This document shows positions 24,564 to 36,959 of a stretch of 64,000 nucleotides of DNA, one piece after another (position 1 is the stretch's first letter; each line of letters begins with the position of its first letter). The position numbers and the translations under genes are program-made. This stretch comes from Heliopora coerulea (lineage: Eukaryota > Cnidaria > Anthozoa > Scleralcyonacea > Helioporidae), in assembly GCA_030142905.1 (NCBI GenBank), contig JASJOG010000193.1, forward strand, positions 413,501-477,500, given 5' to 3'. The notes beneath the pieces are model-generated. The model did not search any database. It saw only the letters and a program-made list of their open reading frames with translations, and was not told where the DNA came from.

Positions 24564-27190
24564 ATGGCATCAAATTTAAAACGAAAGTATAATTCGGGTA
24601 CATTTAAAAGAGCAGAGAAAAATCATAGGATCAAAGCTGCCACATCAAGTACGAGAAACATATCGTCTTTTCTTCAGACTCAGAAGAAAGATAAATTAAC
24701 AATTTGTCAAGGTGATACTCGGCTTCAAGGTGATTGTCCTGCCTCGTCGAGTGACAGCGATGGCAATGAAGATTATGGGAAGCAAAATCCTAAAATATCT
24801 GAAAATAATAGATGGAGTAAAGAGAAAGAAGCAGCAGAAAAAGAAGAAAGCATTGCACCATTTAACAAAGAGAACATTGTTGCTGCACCAGTACCAGAAA
24901 ATGGTGTCGCTATCAGCCATTAAAGTGATCCATCTTCAAGATTGAATTCTGTTAGTGAAAGATCTCAGTTTGATTTTGATTCGTCGAGACGATATCCAGC
25001 AGACCGCGGCCACTTTTGCAAGACAATCAACGATGCTTCTTTAAAAAGGGAGACTTTAAACCATGGACCATGTAGACCATCTGGCCCTTTTGAATACAGA
25101 GATGAAGCAGGAACATTGGTCACTAATTTCCATGCCAGGTATTACAACAAATTTGTCGATAATATTTCAGTTCCAAGAGGCTGGCTTTGTTATTCCAACG
25201 AACTGAAAAAAACATACTGTGAGGTTTCTTGGCTATTTGCTGATCATTCAAACAAGAATTATGAGAGTCAAAAGGGTTGGATAAATGGCGTATCGGGTTC
25301 TACTCATAATATGTCTGCCAAGATTAATCGGCGCAAAAAGTCAGTTTTGCACATAGAAGCATCTGCTGTCTGTCTAAGGTGGAAATCTGGAAAAGTTCAT
25401 GATGAAGAAAACAAGAATGAAATATGCCAAAATTCACTGTTTTGGGTCAAAGTCCTGGAACGAATCCTGTCAATCATCTTGACTTTGGCATCGTTAAGTT
25501 TAGCTTTCAGGGGCCACCGAGAAGCCATGTCTGACGGAATATGTGAAGGAGGCAACTTTCTGGGATTGGTTGCATTGGTTGCACAATATGATGAAGTCCT
25601 TTCTGAAGTTATTTCGCTTCCCGCTAAAGCTACTAAATATCTCAGTGCCAAAATTCAAAATGAGCTAATTAGTCTTCTTGCAAATGGGGTAACGTCATCA
25701 CTTGTCAAAAAGATCAACGATGCACCATTTTGGTCTGTTATTTTGGATCCAACTAGTGATATCTCACGGGTGGATAAACTGAGCGTTGTCGTTAGGTGGG
25801 TACAGGTTGAGGGTGAAGACTGTAGGGTGGTTGAGAGTTTCATAGGTTTTGTTAAATTAAATGATGCAAAGGCAGAGGGTATAGGTTCTACTGTGAAGGC
25901 ATTTCTTGGAGGACTTGGTTTGTCTTTTTGTAAGATAAGAGGTCAAGGGTATGATGGGGCTAGTGTAATGAGCGGGATTCACACTGGTGTGCAAAGTTTA
26001 ATTAAAGAGATGGTCCAATCTCCGGTTCCATTCGTACACTGTGGTTGTCGCAACTTGAATTTAGTAATAAATGATGAGGTTAGCTCAATACAGGAGAATG
26101 AAAGTTTCTGTGGGCTATTGCGTGAGGTATTTAATTTCTTTGGGTCATCGTTGAATAAGTGGAAGGAACTTAGAATCCATGCTGCTCGCGGATCTTTCAC
26201 TTTGAAGAAATTATGTGACAAGGTGGTCTTCGCAAATAGATGTAGTTCGTGCCGCCGTGACGGATACCGGGACATTATCAAGATTCTAATGCGACTGTCT
26301 TTAACATCGACAAATAAAAAAGAAAGGGATGAGGCTAGATGTCTTAAGGAAAAATTATAAAGTTATGAATTTGTATTATTTATCGTTATTTTGGGAACGA
26401 ATTCTCCGTGCAATAAACTCCACTTCAAGTAAAATGCAGTGTCCTGAAGTTGATCTCTCAGTTGTTGCAAGGCTATTAAGCTACTCTCTTTCAAAGCTAA
26501 GAATCTACGGGACTCTTGGGACTCTGTGGTGCTAACGGCTTCTGCATTGGCCAAATCATGGGATGCTGCCCTCCATTTTAAACAAAAGAGAAAAAGAAAG
26601 GTCAAGAGGTTTTTGGATGAATTGTGTGATGACGAAAATATAGATAATCCTGAACAAGTGTTTAAAGTGAATGTCTTTTATAAAACAGTAGATACTGCTT
26701 TAATGCAATGGCGGCAAAGATTTGAGGGTCAAGACATGGTAATGTCCACGTTTGAAATTTTATTTCCTAAACGTATGGTAAAGGCTACTCAGGAAGACCT
26801 TTTAAGAGCTTCATTGGCAATACTGAGTCAGTATCCAGCTGATTTTACCAAAGACTTGGAATCAGAGCTCAGATCGTTTGTTAACAAATTTAGAAAAGAA
26901 ATTGAAGAAAAAGACTGTGTCTTGGATGTGATAAAATTGATGCTTAAAAGTCGCATCACTTCGTCATTTCCTATGGCATACAAGCTACTCGTTCTCTTCG
27001 TTTCAATCCTGGCAACTGTGGCATCGGCAGAGCAGTCTTTTCCAAACTAAAGCTCATTAAGACATACCTTAGATCCACAATGAGCCAAGAGAGGCTAGAT
27101 CACTTGGCTATTGTCTATTGAAAATGCTGAGGCCAGATCAATTGATAAGAAGGAATTGATTAACAGTGTTGCAAGTCTCAATGCACGTAG
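24564..27190 (+). pseudogene. hAT-2 transposase, ZMYM1-like
   Basis: 24,564-24,923 is a basic, Ser-rich N-terminus with ISSFLQTQKK. 24,942-26,360 holds a TTF-type zinc-finger region, then the DUF4371 core (SVILDPTSDISRVDK, GQGYDGASVMSG, VHCGCRNLNLVI). The rest of the core and the C-terminal dimerisation block (ILATVASAEQSFP) follow in 26,526-27,050 and beyond. At least four frame changes or stops: 24,921, 26,358, between 26,360 and 26,526, and 27,048. A complete ZMYM1-like hAT protein is about 700-800 residues, close to the span here. Confidence 0.82.
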
Positions 27191-27728
27191 GTGCAAGCAG
27201 TTTGGCTTGTAATTGTAAAGTGTAAATGTTCAGTTTTATTATATTGCCTATTGGACATATTCTCAGACAGTGGACACTGTGTCATGCAGTCTCGCGTGGA
27301 CATAAATGTAGCTTACATACTTTGTCCTGTTCATTTTAAATGTCATATTTCAAAAGAAATATAATTGTCATTGTATTTTTTCATTGCTAGCAGCCTATTA
27401 TGTAAAAATAGCATTTATGTTAGTAGCTCTGTTGTATAGTAATTCATTATTTTGGTTCAACATGACCATAAGAATTATCTCTGTACATTTACTAGATCTT
27501 GCACAAGCCACGTTAGTGTTAATATCTACATGTTATCGTTTTCTGTTTTCCTTATCTTTCATCAAATAGATTATTTCATGTGTATTGTGAAGGTTCAGTT
27601 GCAAATGTAATATCTTTCCATCTGATTCAGATTTCAGGATCTATAACCTCCACCAGTCCATTGAAGTCTTGAAATGTATGTCTAAGCTGAGGGAGGTCGG
27701 GGCCCCCACTAGCCCCGTTACACCACTG

Positions 27729-28470
27729 TCTATTCAGTGTGGGCATAGTTATTGTCAATCAGCATTGCCAGCCCCCAAGGCTACTTGTCGAATCCTCTAA
27801 ATCTCACAATAATTACAGCAATACATCAAAGAAATAAATAAACATAAACTTTACTTTGAATGAAAACTCATTAAAATTAATCTTTCCAATTTTGAAAGCA
27901 TATGCACTTTTGAAGTACTACAACTTAACAAAATATTAAATTGTTCCCAAATAGTTCTATGCATCCAATAATGTCTGCTTCAAAGAACATCAGTTCTGTA
28001 CTATTTGGCGTTCAGTAATTAACTTTAAATTCTGAACAGCTGCCATATAACGAAAGTCTTTGTTGAGTGCAAAAATCTGTAATTTTGTAAGCATGCTCAA
28101 TACTTCTTCATCCCAGCACACAAAGCGCAGTGCAGGGGCTTAAGGGCGAGTGGGCAATGGCATTAATCTCGATGTGCATGGAGTCCTTTTACACGCATGG
28201 TGACTAGGGAGAAAAATTTTCACATTGCGTATCTATCTTTATATTTATTTATATATATATATATATATATAGGTATATATCCATCAATTCTGGTCACTCA
28301 AGAAGGCCTTGTGCAAGCTTGGGGACTGGTATGTTGTTGATCAAACCTTAGGTTACTTAGGTCTGTATCGAAGCAAATCAGTTTGGTCTTGGTTTTTCCC
28401 ATTTTATGGATCTCTCAGACATTGTTTACGTCATTTGAACACTGAAGCCAGTAAATGATTTAAGACTGGC
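27729..28470. other. Unassigned region with TA microsatellite
   Basis: No conserved frame. A TA repeat lies at about 28,245-28,271. Confidence 0.4.
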
Positions 28471-30150
28471 AAATGAAATGGCTCTCGTGGTGCTTGCAGC
28501 TGGTTTCACTTTTGTAGCCCATCTTAGTAACTGGACGATTTGTGAGCTGAAACAGCAATTCCCAAAGTTAGCTCCTTGGAATATGCATTGGCCAACTGTT
28601 CATTTGTTGCAGCAACGCTTTGTCTTGGTTCTTCCTGATAAATATGAACAAAAGACGTATGGGAACTCGCTAGCTGTCAGGACATTTGCTGAGGAACAAA
28701 GTGTAAATGACATTTTTTGCTGAAGTTGAATCGATGCAGATTTGTATAAATTTAGAGATTTTTCATGTCCTGGTGACCACTTACCTGAGCTACACGGTCA
28801 CAGGTAAGTAACAGGACAACAATGGTAAATTGTTTGAGAAGTGGAATAGCACACTCATCATCCAGAAAAGTTGGCCATGACAGTCTTTGGATGCTTTCTC
28901 CGCTTTCCACACCAAGATTTCGTTGCCTCAATCAGGATTTTTTCCGTATGAAATGTTACCCCACTGAAGACATTAGGATGTATTTTTGGCTCAACACAAA
29001 AATGCAAGGTAAACAGCCACCAGGTAACTCCCTGCAAAGCTATTTGATTTTGGTCACTAAATTATTCTTTGGCAAAACAGTTGTCCGCTTCGGTTTTTCT
29101 CACTTCGAGAGTGATCTGTGCATGATGACCTTTACCGTATTTGACCAGTAATGTTTTCATCAGGATTTTAAAACCTCTTAAGAAAGTTTAAAGTCATCTT
29201 TGTGTAAATTTACTGTTCGACCCTTTCTACTGAGGTGCCACTGAATGCTTAGTTGAAAATACGTAACAGTTGTAGATTTGTATGCCAGTTTTCTTTTTTA
29301 TTGATGTTTTGCCATAGAAAAAGTATGTCTTTCACTTCCCTCTTGTCGTTCTTCTTTCGACAAAACTTGCACAAGGTTTGCTTGTCATATTTTGTTTCGT
29401 GTTTTATATTTTCCGATTTTTGGTCAGCAATAAAAATGCATAACTCGTTCATGTTTTCTTTGTTTATTTTGTTCATTTCATAATTTGTTTCATCTTCATG
29501 AACAAAATGTTGTACTTCCTGATGAATACTTAGCATAAAACTTTTTCATAGCACTTCTAATAGACATTTTTAACCAACTTTGAGATAATATAGAATTTAT
29601 CAATTTTTTAAGACAAAAATATCAAAACAAAATTTCACTCATGAGCTGTCCGTAATGCTGATATTGTACCAGTAACCTTTGAGAATGATCCAATTTTAAG
29701 ATGGAAAGTCTTGCTATCTAATAAAAAATATTTCTTTAAAGCAAAATGAGTGAAAAGTTTGATTGGAAAACTATTTGAAATATCTCATGATCACAACTAA
29801 TACAGGGTCTTGCTACAAACATCCATTGATAAGCAGTAGAATTGTCAGAATGGATCTCTCATCATTTATTAAACCATTCTCACCAAACGTTTTGTTTTAA
29901 TAAAACAGAATAGAAATTTTAAATTTAAATATGACGACAAGCAGTTTAAAAGTAAAATAATTTCCCGTTTGGGTTGTTAATATTTGTGGCCAAATGTTGT
30001 GTTTTCTTTATTGCATTACCTCTTCCAGTTATAGTAAGGACAATTTGTCTTTTTGATGACTTTGAAAAATTTTCAATGTTGCTTGGATTCTCAAGAGATG
30101 TATTGGAAGGGTGGGTGAGGGTTTGTTGCGTACCTGTATTTCTGAAATTC
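28471..30150 (+). repeat. Interspersed repeat A, copy 3 (longest)
   Basis: Matches 1-1,656 from about 28,590 to the shared 3' end near 30,146. The extra 5' sequence includes an 81-codon frame (28,478-28,723) whose second half overlaps the match to copy 1, where the frame is broken. I see no known domain in it. Confidence 0.7.
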
Positions 30151-30302
30151 ATCAATAATTAATGAAAAAAATACAAAAGAAATACATAATTAATCAGTAT
30201 TTAGAAATCGGAGGAAGATTACAGCTGAATTTTTCCAACTTTTGTCTGGATTTTCGCGTAAAATATGGGTTCGTTTGAGAAGTAATTTCAAACACTCATT
30301 TA

Positions 30303-30395
30303 GTGTTCTTCCTCCAATTTGTAGATACCTAAAAACTCGTTAAAAAACTCGGCTTCAACTCGTTTCTTGGTATCTAGAAATCGGAGGAAGAACAC
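30303..30395. repeat. 93-bp hairpin with 27-bp arms
   Basis: GTGTTCTTCCTCCAATTTGT... at 30,303-30,329 pairs with ...ATCGGAGGAAGAACAC at 30,369-30,395 with few mismatches. A third, partial copy (AGAAATCGGAGGAAGA) lies near 30,203. Confidence 0.65.
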
Positions 30396-30409
30396 CAACT
30401 CATATTTGA

Positions 30410-30738
30410 AATATTACGTCTAGTACATTAGTTCATAGCCATCATTTGGGTCAACAATTTCGGAGCTGCCATTTTCTTTGTTCTCGACTTCTTTGTCAGG
30501 AAGGACATTTTCCACAATCTGCTGCTCCCATTTTCCGTTGTATGTTTCTTCAGTTGGCACTCTCATCGAAGTTCACATATTGATTAACAGTGCATAGTTC
30601 AGTGTTACCTGTGGGTCTCCTTACTCCCTGGATTAATGCTCCTATCTCTATATCCTCTTCTACTCCATCTTTAGACTCAAGTATGTCAACTTTGAAACCA
30701 CCCCTGCTATAGCATTTTTTGATTGTCTCCTCTTTCAT
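30410..30738 (-). pseudogene. Possible pogo/Tigger transposase C-terminus
   Basis: Minus-strand frame 30,738-30,550 begins with EETIKKCYSRGGF, resembling the segment after the DDE domain of pogo/Tigger (CENPB-like) transposases (TI-x-NCF-x-KAGF). An acidic segment and YVNFDESAN follow. An acidic tail continues in another frame to about 30,410. No DDE residues, so low certainty. Confidence 0.4.
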
Positions 30739-31050
30739 CTCGTTTCAAGCACCACTAATCTGGTACACCATGCGATGGGCATTGCTTAATGCTATTGGTT
30801 ATACTTATATATCCGTAGAGTGCTCAACAAAATCGAAATATGGGAGCATATATATGTTCAAACTACAGACATACATTTCACTGTACTACAGCTCATCAGT
30901 GCAGCTCGGAATGAATTTGGATTGATAAGGGACCAGAGTGCTCAAATATATATACGTATGTATATATAAAATATATATATATGTATTTATCAAGAACTCA
31001 GTTTAAAAACTTTATTTGCTTAAAACCAATTTTTTAGGGATCCTGCCCCT
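30739..31050. other. AT-rich spacer
   Basis: TA/GTATA microsatellite at 30,945-30,990. No gene seen. Confidence 0.4.
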
Positions 31051-31114
31051 TTGTCAAGGTACAGCACATGTTCTGCCAGCATCTTTTGTACTCTCGTTCT
31101 AATATGTTACCATA

Positions 31115-31540
31115 TTATTTACATGAAATCTCTTATATTGAATTCCTTGGAGATAAAGGTATCTAATTTGTATGCCCAAAATCCTTCTCGTTGGATTAGG
31201 TCATTTACATTAGTCCAATCGATAATCATTACTTCTATGTCTGCCAAACCAACATGGTTTTCATCAAAAAGATGGGCATACCCTTTTCATATCTCTTCAT
31301 ACTACCCTTGTGATTGTTAAACCTTGTCCAAAATGTAGTGATTGTACTTCCAACATATAGCTTCAAACATTTTTTACATTTAATCAGATAAACCACTCCT
31401 CTGCTATCACAGTCAAAGGAATAATTTATATGATAAGTCTGATCTTTATCATAAAATTTATCCCCTTCCTTAACCAATTTACAAATTTGACCACATTTCC
31501 TCTAACACCTATTATCTTCCCTATGTCATCGCTCAAGTTC
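31115..31540 (-). pseudogene. Penelope-like element GIY-YIG endonuclease C-terminus
   Basis: The minus strand from about 31,540 reads a CxxC-containing linker, then KEGDKFYDKDQTYHINY, GVVYLIKCKKCLKLYVGST (the GIY-YIG core in PLE form, VYLI..YVGS) and RFNNHKGS. After a stop at 31,235 another frame gives the usual PLE end (NVNDLIQREGFWAYKLD). Penelope-like retroelements use this nuclease for target cleavage. Only the C-terminus is present. Confidence 0.75.
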
Positions 31541-31649
31541 CGAAGCTTTGGATGACATGAGAGTGACTTTTCATGATAAACCTATGGTGGCATTTAGGAG
31601 ACCTTGTAATTTGGTAGAGCTAGTTTACAGCGAGATATTACAGAGTCTT

Positions 31650-32587
31650 CACGTTGTTCACGATGTTCAGGCAACTGAGTAGGTATCCGGTGGGGCTTTA
31701 ATTTTTATTATTGGTGACATTGCTATGGTGCATGGGATGCTGGATGACTTGTCACTTCTTTCTTCTGTGGGGCTGAATTTAGAGATGCTAAATTTTTTTT
31801 GGTGTCAGCATTTCAACACAAGCTCTGACCTTTTGTTTAAGAGAGTTATTTTGTCCACTTTCAAAATAGATAGTTTTTCCTCTAACCAAAGGTCGCATGG
31901 CCTTGCTCCAATCATATATGTCGCAGTCTGTTTCAACATTTCCCACTCGATAGTAAAAACTCTCTTCATTTCCTTAAGGTCCCAAATGTACTTAGCTTCA
32001 TTTCGTTTGCATATTTCTTATCTTTGAGAAATTTTTTGTGGTTTCGGTATCATTGTTTGAAGGGGTTTGCTGTCATGCCTGTATGTTTTGTTTCTCCATT
32101 GTTGGCTGTTGTGATATTTGCTTGGTAAATTATGTTCATTGTTTGGCATTTTCCAGGAAGTGGACATTTGTCTTTTCGTCGCCAGTTACAAGTGTCAATG
32201 ATGCGGGATTTCGTCTTTGCTAGGATTCTAAAGTTGTACTATGAGATAGTGCTTCTCATATTACCCATGCAGTTGTAACTAATTTTCATCTTGTTTAGGT
32301 TGAATATCTTGTGCAAGTTAGACGTTGGTGGGAAATGTTTGTCAAACAGAGTATGGAAGTTGCGGCCAATATTTGATGGGACATTCTTGCTGAATGGTGT
32401 GTTGTGCAAGATTATGTTCCTGTGTCTGATTCACTGGTTGTTTGGTCTGTTTGCGGAAGCTTCATCTTCAGGGTTCTATTTCAGTTTGACATTAAAGCTG
32501 CTTTGTCTCAGGGCTTCTTTGTATAATGGCACTGCTGTATCAAAGGAAAGGTTGGCAGTTGTTGTAAAGGTCGAAGATTGGTTCTAA
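31650..32587 (-). pseudogene. Second Penelope-like fragment, different clade
   Basis: Minus-strand frames from 32,587 read PFSKNVPSNIGRNFHTL, then KISYSCMGNM, CNWRRKDKCPLPGKC and GMTANPFKQRYHKNFS. This is the conserved RT-to-GIY-YIG connector and nuclease of another common animal PLE group. The C-terminus lies in a further frame at 31,730-32,030. Several frame changes. The order fits one element, but the junction with the fragment at 31,115-31,540 is unclear. Confidence 0.65.
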
Positions 32588-32674
32588 GAAATTAACAATT
32601 TTCTGATTGGCCACTGCAGTTATTTTAAGTCTGAATGTTTCTAAAATTATGCTCAGTTCCTTCCTTGCTAGTTC

Positions 32675-32677
<3 letters not shown>

Positions 32678-32746
<69 letters not shown>
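32678..32746. repeat. (CA)n(TA)n microsatellite
   Basis: Alternating CA followed by TA dinucleotides. Confidence 0.95.
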
Positions 32747-32751
<5 letters not shown>

Positions 32752-32842
32752 AAGTAAATTTCATCTTACTAAGTGTAGATGTTTGTATACTTGAATGTAT
32801 GTATGATGAAAAGTTTGTTCTGAAGCTTTTACCTCAGAAAAC

Positions 32843-32922
32843 TTGAGCTCCCCAACAGGATTCAAACCCGTGTCTCCCAATTGCCAGTATGGTTGTTTTA
32901 CCACTAGACTACAGGGTCTCAG
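32843..32922 (-). ncRNA. tRNA-like SINE head, left arm
   Basis: On the complement, box A TAGTCTAGTGG and box B GGTTTGAATCC sit at tRNA-like spacing and the T-arm ACACGGG...CCTGT can pair. The anticodon stem pairs poorly, so this is a tRNA-derived Pol III promoter rather than a working tRNA. Confidence 0.6.
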
Positions 32923-32980
32923 ATGGCAAGCATGATGTTAATTGGAGACCTGGTTCATAATATAACATCATGTTTGCTGT

Positions 32981-33060
32981 CTGAGACCCTATAGTCTAGT
33001 GGTAAAACAACTGTACCGGCAATCAGGAGACACGGGTTCAATTCCCGTTGGGGAGCTCAG
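32981..33060 (+). ncRNA. tRNA-like SINE head, right arm
   Basis: Box A TAGTCTAGTGG and box B GGTTCAATTCC match consensus. The T-arm CACGGG...CCCGT pairs well. The anticodon arm is degenerate and the identity cannot be assigned. Confidence 0.65.
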
Positions 33061-33110
33061 AAATTTTCTGAGATAAAAGCTTCAGAACTAACTTTTCATC
33101 AAATACATAC

Positions 33111-33551
<441 letters not shown>

Positions 33552-33563
33552 GTATATAGATAT

Positions 33564-33737
33564 GTACGTATTCACATATTCCCATGTTCACATATTCATG
33601 TGTGTACATATATATATATATGTACGTATTCACATATTCCCATGTTCACATATTCATGTGTGTACATATATATATATATGTACGTATTCACATATTCCCA
33701 TGTTCACATATTCATGTGTGTACATATATATATATAA
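33564..33737. repeat. 58-bp minisatellite, three units
   Basis: GTACGTATTCACATATTC starts at 33,564, 33,622 and 33,680, exactly 58 bases apart. The three units are nearly identical and separated by TA runs. Confidence 0.95.
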
Positions 33738-34041
33738 ATGTATATATGTATATTAGGTAGTGGGTAGTTATTGTAAGTTTACTACTTCAGGGATTGTCGA
33801 CCCTGCCAACACAAGACCCGAGTTCAACTGGGTCCAGTTGATAGTACTCTGTATTGGCCCGTACTCGGTGACGAGTCGCCTGCTGCCTTCTAGGTATTAG
33901 AGACCTTTAGCTAAAACGTTTTTGGGGGCGGCGGCGACGTGTCATGGTCAAGGGAGACTGGAGATGACAATAAGACACTCCTGCGAAAGTTAAATACTTT
34001 AGCTGCAATGTGACGATGGCAGGACAACTCAAACATAAAAA

Positions 34042-35356
34042 GTGAAAGGAAAATTTGTCCTATTAAAAATTATATCTTTTAAACATCTTCAAGAAGCTCT
34101 TGTGCTATCTTGGGATGATGAAGTCATTAGTGACGACGAATTTCTACTGCTTTACGACGTTTTCCAGTCGAAAAATCCCGATTTTCCCTATAAAATGTAT
34201 CCGGTATTCAGCCTTGACGTTATGGATGAAGTTGAATGCAAAGTGGAATTTTGAGTCGAAAAGCAAGATTTACATCGTCTGGCCTGAAGTATTATGACTA
34301 CCTCCACGCTTCCAGCTGGAGCAAAGAAGTGTTTGCCAAGGAATGGAGGCATTGTGCTTGCTGCTTTGACGAGTTTGTTATCCGTGTCGTCTCAGTGATT
34401 TAATACATCGTTTTGGTGGAAGACCAGTGTCTGTCCTTAGCCTTATCACCAACCATGTAATTGATTACATTTACGATGTACATAAGCATTGTATTACTGA
34501 GTGGAATCACCATTTAACGAACCCCACAACCTTGGAAATTTACACTGCGGCCATTTCTAACAAAGGTACACCACTTGAGAACTGTTTCGGGTTTATAGAT
34601 GGGACAGTTCGGCCAATTTCAAGACGAAAAAGAGCCCAAAGGTGCATGTATAATGGTCACAAGAGGGTTCATGCCCTTAAGTTCCAGTCCTTGGCCTTAC
34701 CGAATGGACTTATTGGACATATTTATGGACCTGTTGGTAGGTACAAAAGATATCAATAAACATTACACTAAACATTCTAATCCAACAATTTTAAGGAAAA
34801 AACCCACAAATTTTCATTGCAGATTAACTTTTTGATATTTCTTGCATATTTTTTATTAGTCTTAGTTTTTTGTTCTTTTCAGTAATTTTATTATTAGTTT
34901 GTATATTTTCTTTATAAATGACTAGTAATAAAAATATAAAATTATTTTAGAAGGCAGAAAGCATGATGCTCGAATGTTGGCAGAGTCTGGACTTATGGAA
35001 GACCTCCACCAATATGCAATTTCAAACACAGGACAACCTTTGTGTATCTATGGAGATCTAGCATACCCTCTAAGGATAAATTTGCAGACACCTTTTCGCC
35101 TCATACACCACTTATGCAAGAGTACAACAAATCAATGAGTAAAGCTCGCATTGCTGTTGAATGGATTTTTGGTGATGTTATCACTTCCTTCAAATTCCTG
35201 GACTATAAAAAGAACTTGAAAATTGGTCTCAGCAGTGTGGGGAAGATGTATACTATTTGTGCACTCCTCCGCAATGCTATAACTTGCCTCTATGGGAACC
35301 AGACATCAGAACATTTTGAACTCAATCCCCCCACATTGGAAGAATACTTTTGGTAA
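34042..35356 (+). pseudogene. Harbinger-2 DDE_Tnp_4-type transposase
   Basis: Exon blocks: 34,042-34,254 and 34,427-34,736, then a GT-AG intron 34,737-34,950 (GTAGGT...TTTTAG) and exon 34,951-35,356. The nuclease has NCFGFIDGTVRPIS (first Asp), CIYGDLAYPLR (second Asp) and IAVEWIFGDV (Glu), so all catalytic residues are present. The reading needs frame changes near 34,255 and 35,090 and has stops in the middle N-terminal part. Spliced phase across the intron is consistent. Confidence 0.8.
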
Positions 35357-35611
35357 AAAAAGAAGCAACAAAAAAAGAAACTTTTTTATTGACCAACATG
35401 AAATATTTATAAAATTACAATCATGAAATACATAATTATCTTTTGTACCCAGTTTAGCATACTGTATATGTATTATTCTTACAATAAATGTAACATTTAT
35501 TTTTACTTTGTAAATACTTTTATTCAAATGAGATAAATGTTTCATAAAAACAATACAATAACCCAATATAATATAATATAACAACTTGTTAATTAAACTG
35601 AATAAAACACT

Positions 35612-36314
35612 TCATTGCTTACTTTGCAGACAGTTTATTAGGGTTACAATCATCTCACTTTGCTGTTGTTGCTGCTGTTGTGCTTGCTTTTGTATGGACT
35701 GCATCTGTATGCTTTGTTGCTGGATTAATTGCAAAACTTGCTGTTGTTGCTGTTGTTGCTGTTGTTGCTGTTGTTTGAGCAGTATGTTGTGCTCTTCTTT
35801 CTTTAGCTTTAGCTCTTCTTCTTTAAAATGCTGTTGCACTTTAGACTTCTCTTTCAAATACTCAAGAGCATCAGAGGAACTTCGCCTTGTTCTCTTTTCT
35901 TTTGCTTCTAACATTCCTTCAGTGGATGCTCTTTTTTTTGTTTCACTCAAGCATTCAAGAGCTTGTTACCTTGGACTTTCTGCTCTTTTTTAATGCTGCC
36001 ATCTGAACTGCAGTATCCTCTTTTTCTATTTCAGTTGGTTCTCCAGGAGCAATTCCACTTGAGCTTTCCTCTTCCCTCATTTTCTTCTTAAATTTTGTTT
36101 GAAGCAGGGTCCACCTATCACGAACTCCTCTCTTTTCTTTTATACAGAAGTCCAAGGATGTCATAGCATTCAACTTGTCTGATATATCGTCCCATACTTT
36201 GCCTCTCTCGGTCGTGCCTTTTTTATATGTAAACAAATCACTGACTAACATTTCTCGTAACAGTATCACATCTTTGTCATCAGTCCACTCCATGGGCCTG
36301 CAAATTTTAAGCAA
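35612..36314 (-). pseudogene. Harbinger-2 Myb/SANT-like protein with poly-Gln
   Basis: The minus strand from 36,314 reads MEWTDDKDVILLREML and a tryptophan-centred third helix (VRDRWTLLQTKFKKK), a Myb/SANT-like domain. A frame break near 35,955 leads to a charged coiled-coil and two glutamine tracts (CAA/CAG repeats, 35,660-35,770). Probable DNA-binding partner of the transposase. Confidence 0.75.
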
Positions 36315-36959
36315 TTACAATAGGTTAATTTTAAGTCAAACTTTCGACTTGAAAGTATAAAGAACTAAACATTCTATGTACCAGTACAAAAACAATACTT
36401 TCGCAAACGTCTTCCACCCAGAGAACAAGTCAAATACATTTATTTATAAAAGTAAACTAAAACCTAAAAAGTGTCATAATAAACAGCACTTACTTGGACT
36501 TACAACAGGCACCATTTGCTGACATCTTGTACTGCTGAAGCAATGGAAAAACTCACGTTCTGGCACGACGTCAAAAACATACATTTCACGTCCCTGCTGT
36601 GGCCGATGATGGTGTAGTCATTCCCAGAGTCATGCGCAGAAAACAAACCGGAAAAAGCACAATCTTCCACTGTGTGTTGCCGTTGCCTTGCTAAAGGTCT
36701 CTAATGTGTCTTTAGGCAAAGGCTAAGGGTCCTCCCCTGACAAAAAAGGTTTGCGCCAAGAAGGGCATCTGGACATAAAAATCTCAAGCTTCATTATGGC
36801 AGTCAAGAAACACGGGCATGGTACAGCCTACAGTATTATGTGGGGGTCTCCATCACCCCTTGTTAAAACCCTAAGTGAGTAACCTGAGAGAAGCATGTGT
36901 GGGGGAAACCCCATGGACGACTGCAACATGCCCGATGTACCACATATACCTCAGCTCAT

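Larger units (their letters stand above)
23999..27728 (+). mobile_element. hAT-2 element (ZMYM/DUF4371 type), boundaries tentative
   Basis: Contains a ZMYM1-like hAT transposase. Right end CACCACTG at 27,721-27,728, whose complement begins CAGTGGTGTAACGGGG, is a typical hAT terminus. A related CAGTGGTTGACC start with GGGGCCCC lies at 23,999. The 8 bases outside do not match (GGTTTTCC against TCTATTCA), so the left boundary may be wrong or the insertion old. Confidence 0.6.
32798..33110. mobile_element. Head-to-head pair of tRNA-like SINEs forming a palindrome
   Basis: Left arm 32,798-32,940 and right arm 32,965-33,110 are inverted copies, with about 24 bases between them. Each carries one tRNA-like segment and ends in a TGATGAAAAGTT-type tail followed by TA repeats. 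The arms differ at many positions, so they diverged after pairing up or inserted separately. Confidence 0.75.
33900..36701 (+). mobile_element. Harbinger-2 DNA transposon, 2,802 bp
   Basis: Ends are inverted: GAGACCTTTAGCTAAAACG at the left, and on the complement of the right end GAGACCTTTAGCAAGGCAACG. Immediately outside are TTA at the left and TAA at the right, which read as reverse complements rather than as a clean direct repeat. Inside are a DDE transposase (+) and a Myb/SANT protein (-), convergent as usual. Confidence 0.8.

Noticed and set aside
24000..27728. hAT-2 target duplication
   Set aside because: The 8 bases outside the proposed ends do not match, so no duplication is claimed.
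32981..33060. Functional tRNA gene
   Set aside because: Boxes A and B and the T-arm are good, but the anticodon stem does not pair and a paired SINE copy lies opposite.
35586..35993. Cys/Ser-rich plus-strand protein
   Set aside because: Antisense reading of the glutamine tracts and coiled-coil of the Harbinger-2 Myb protein.
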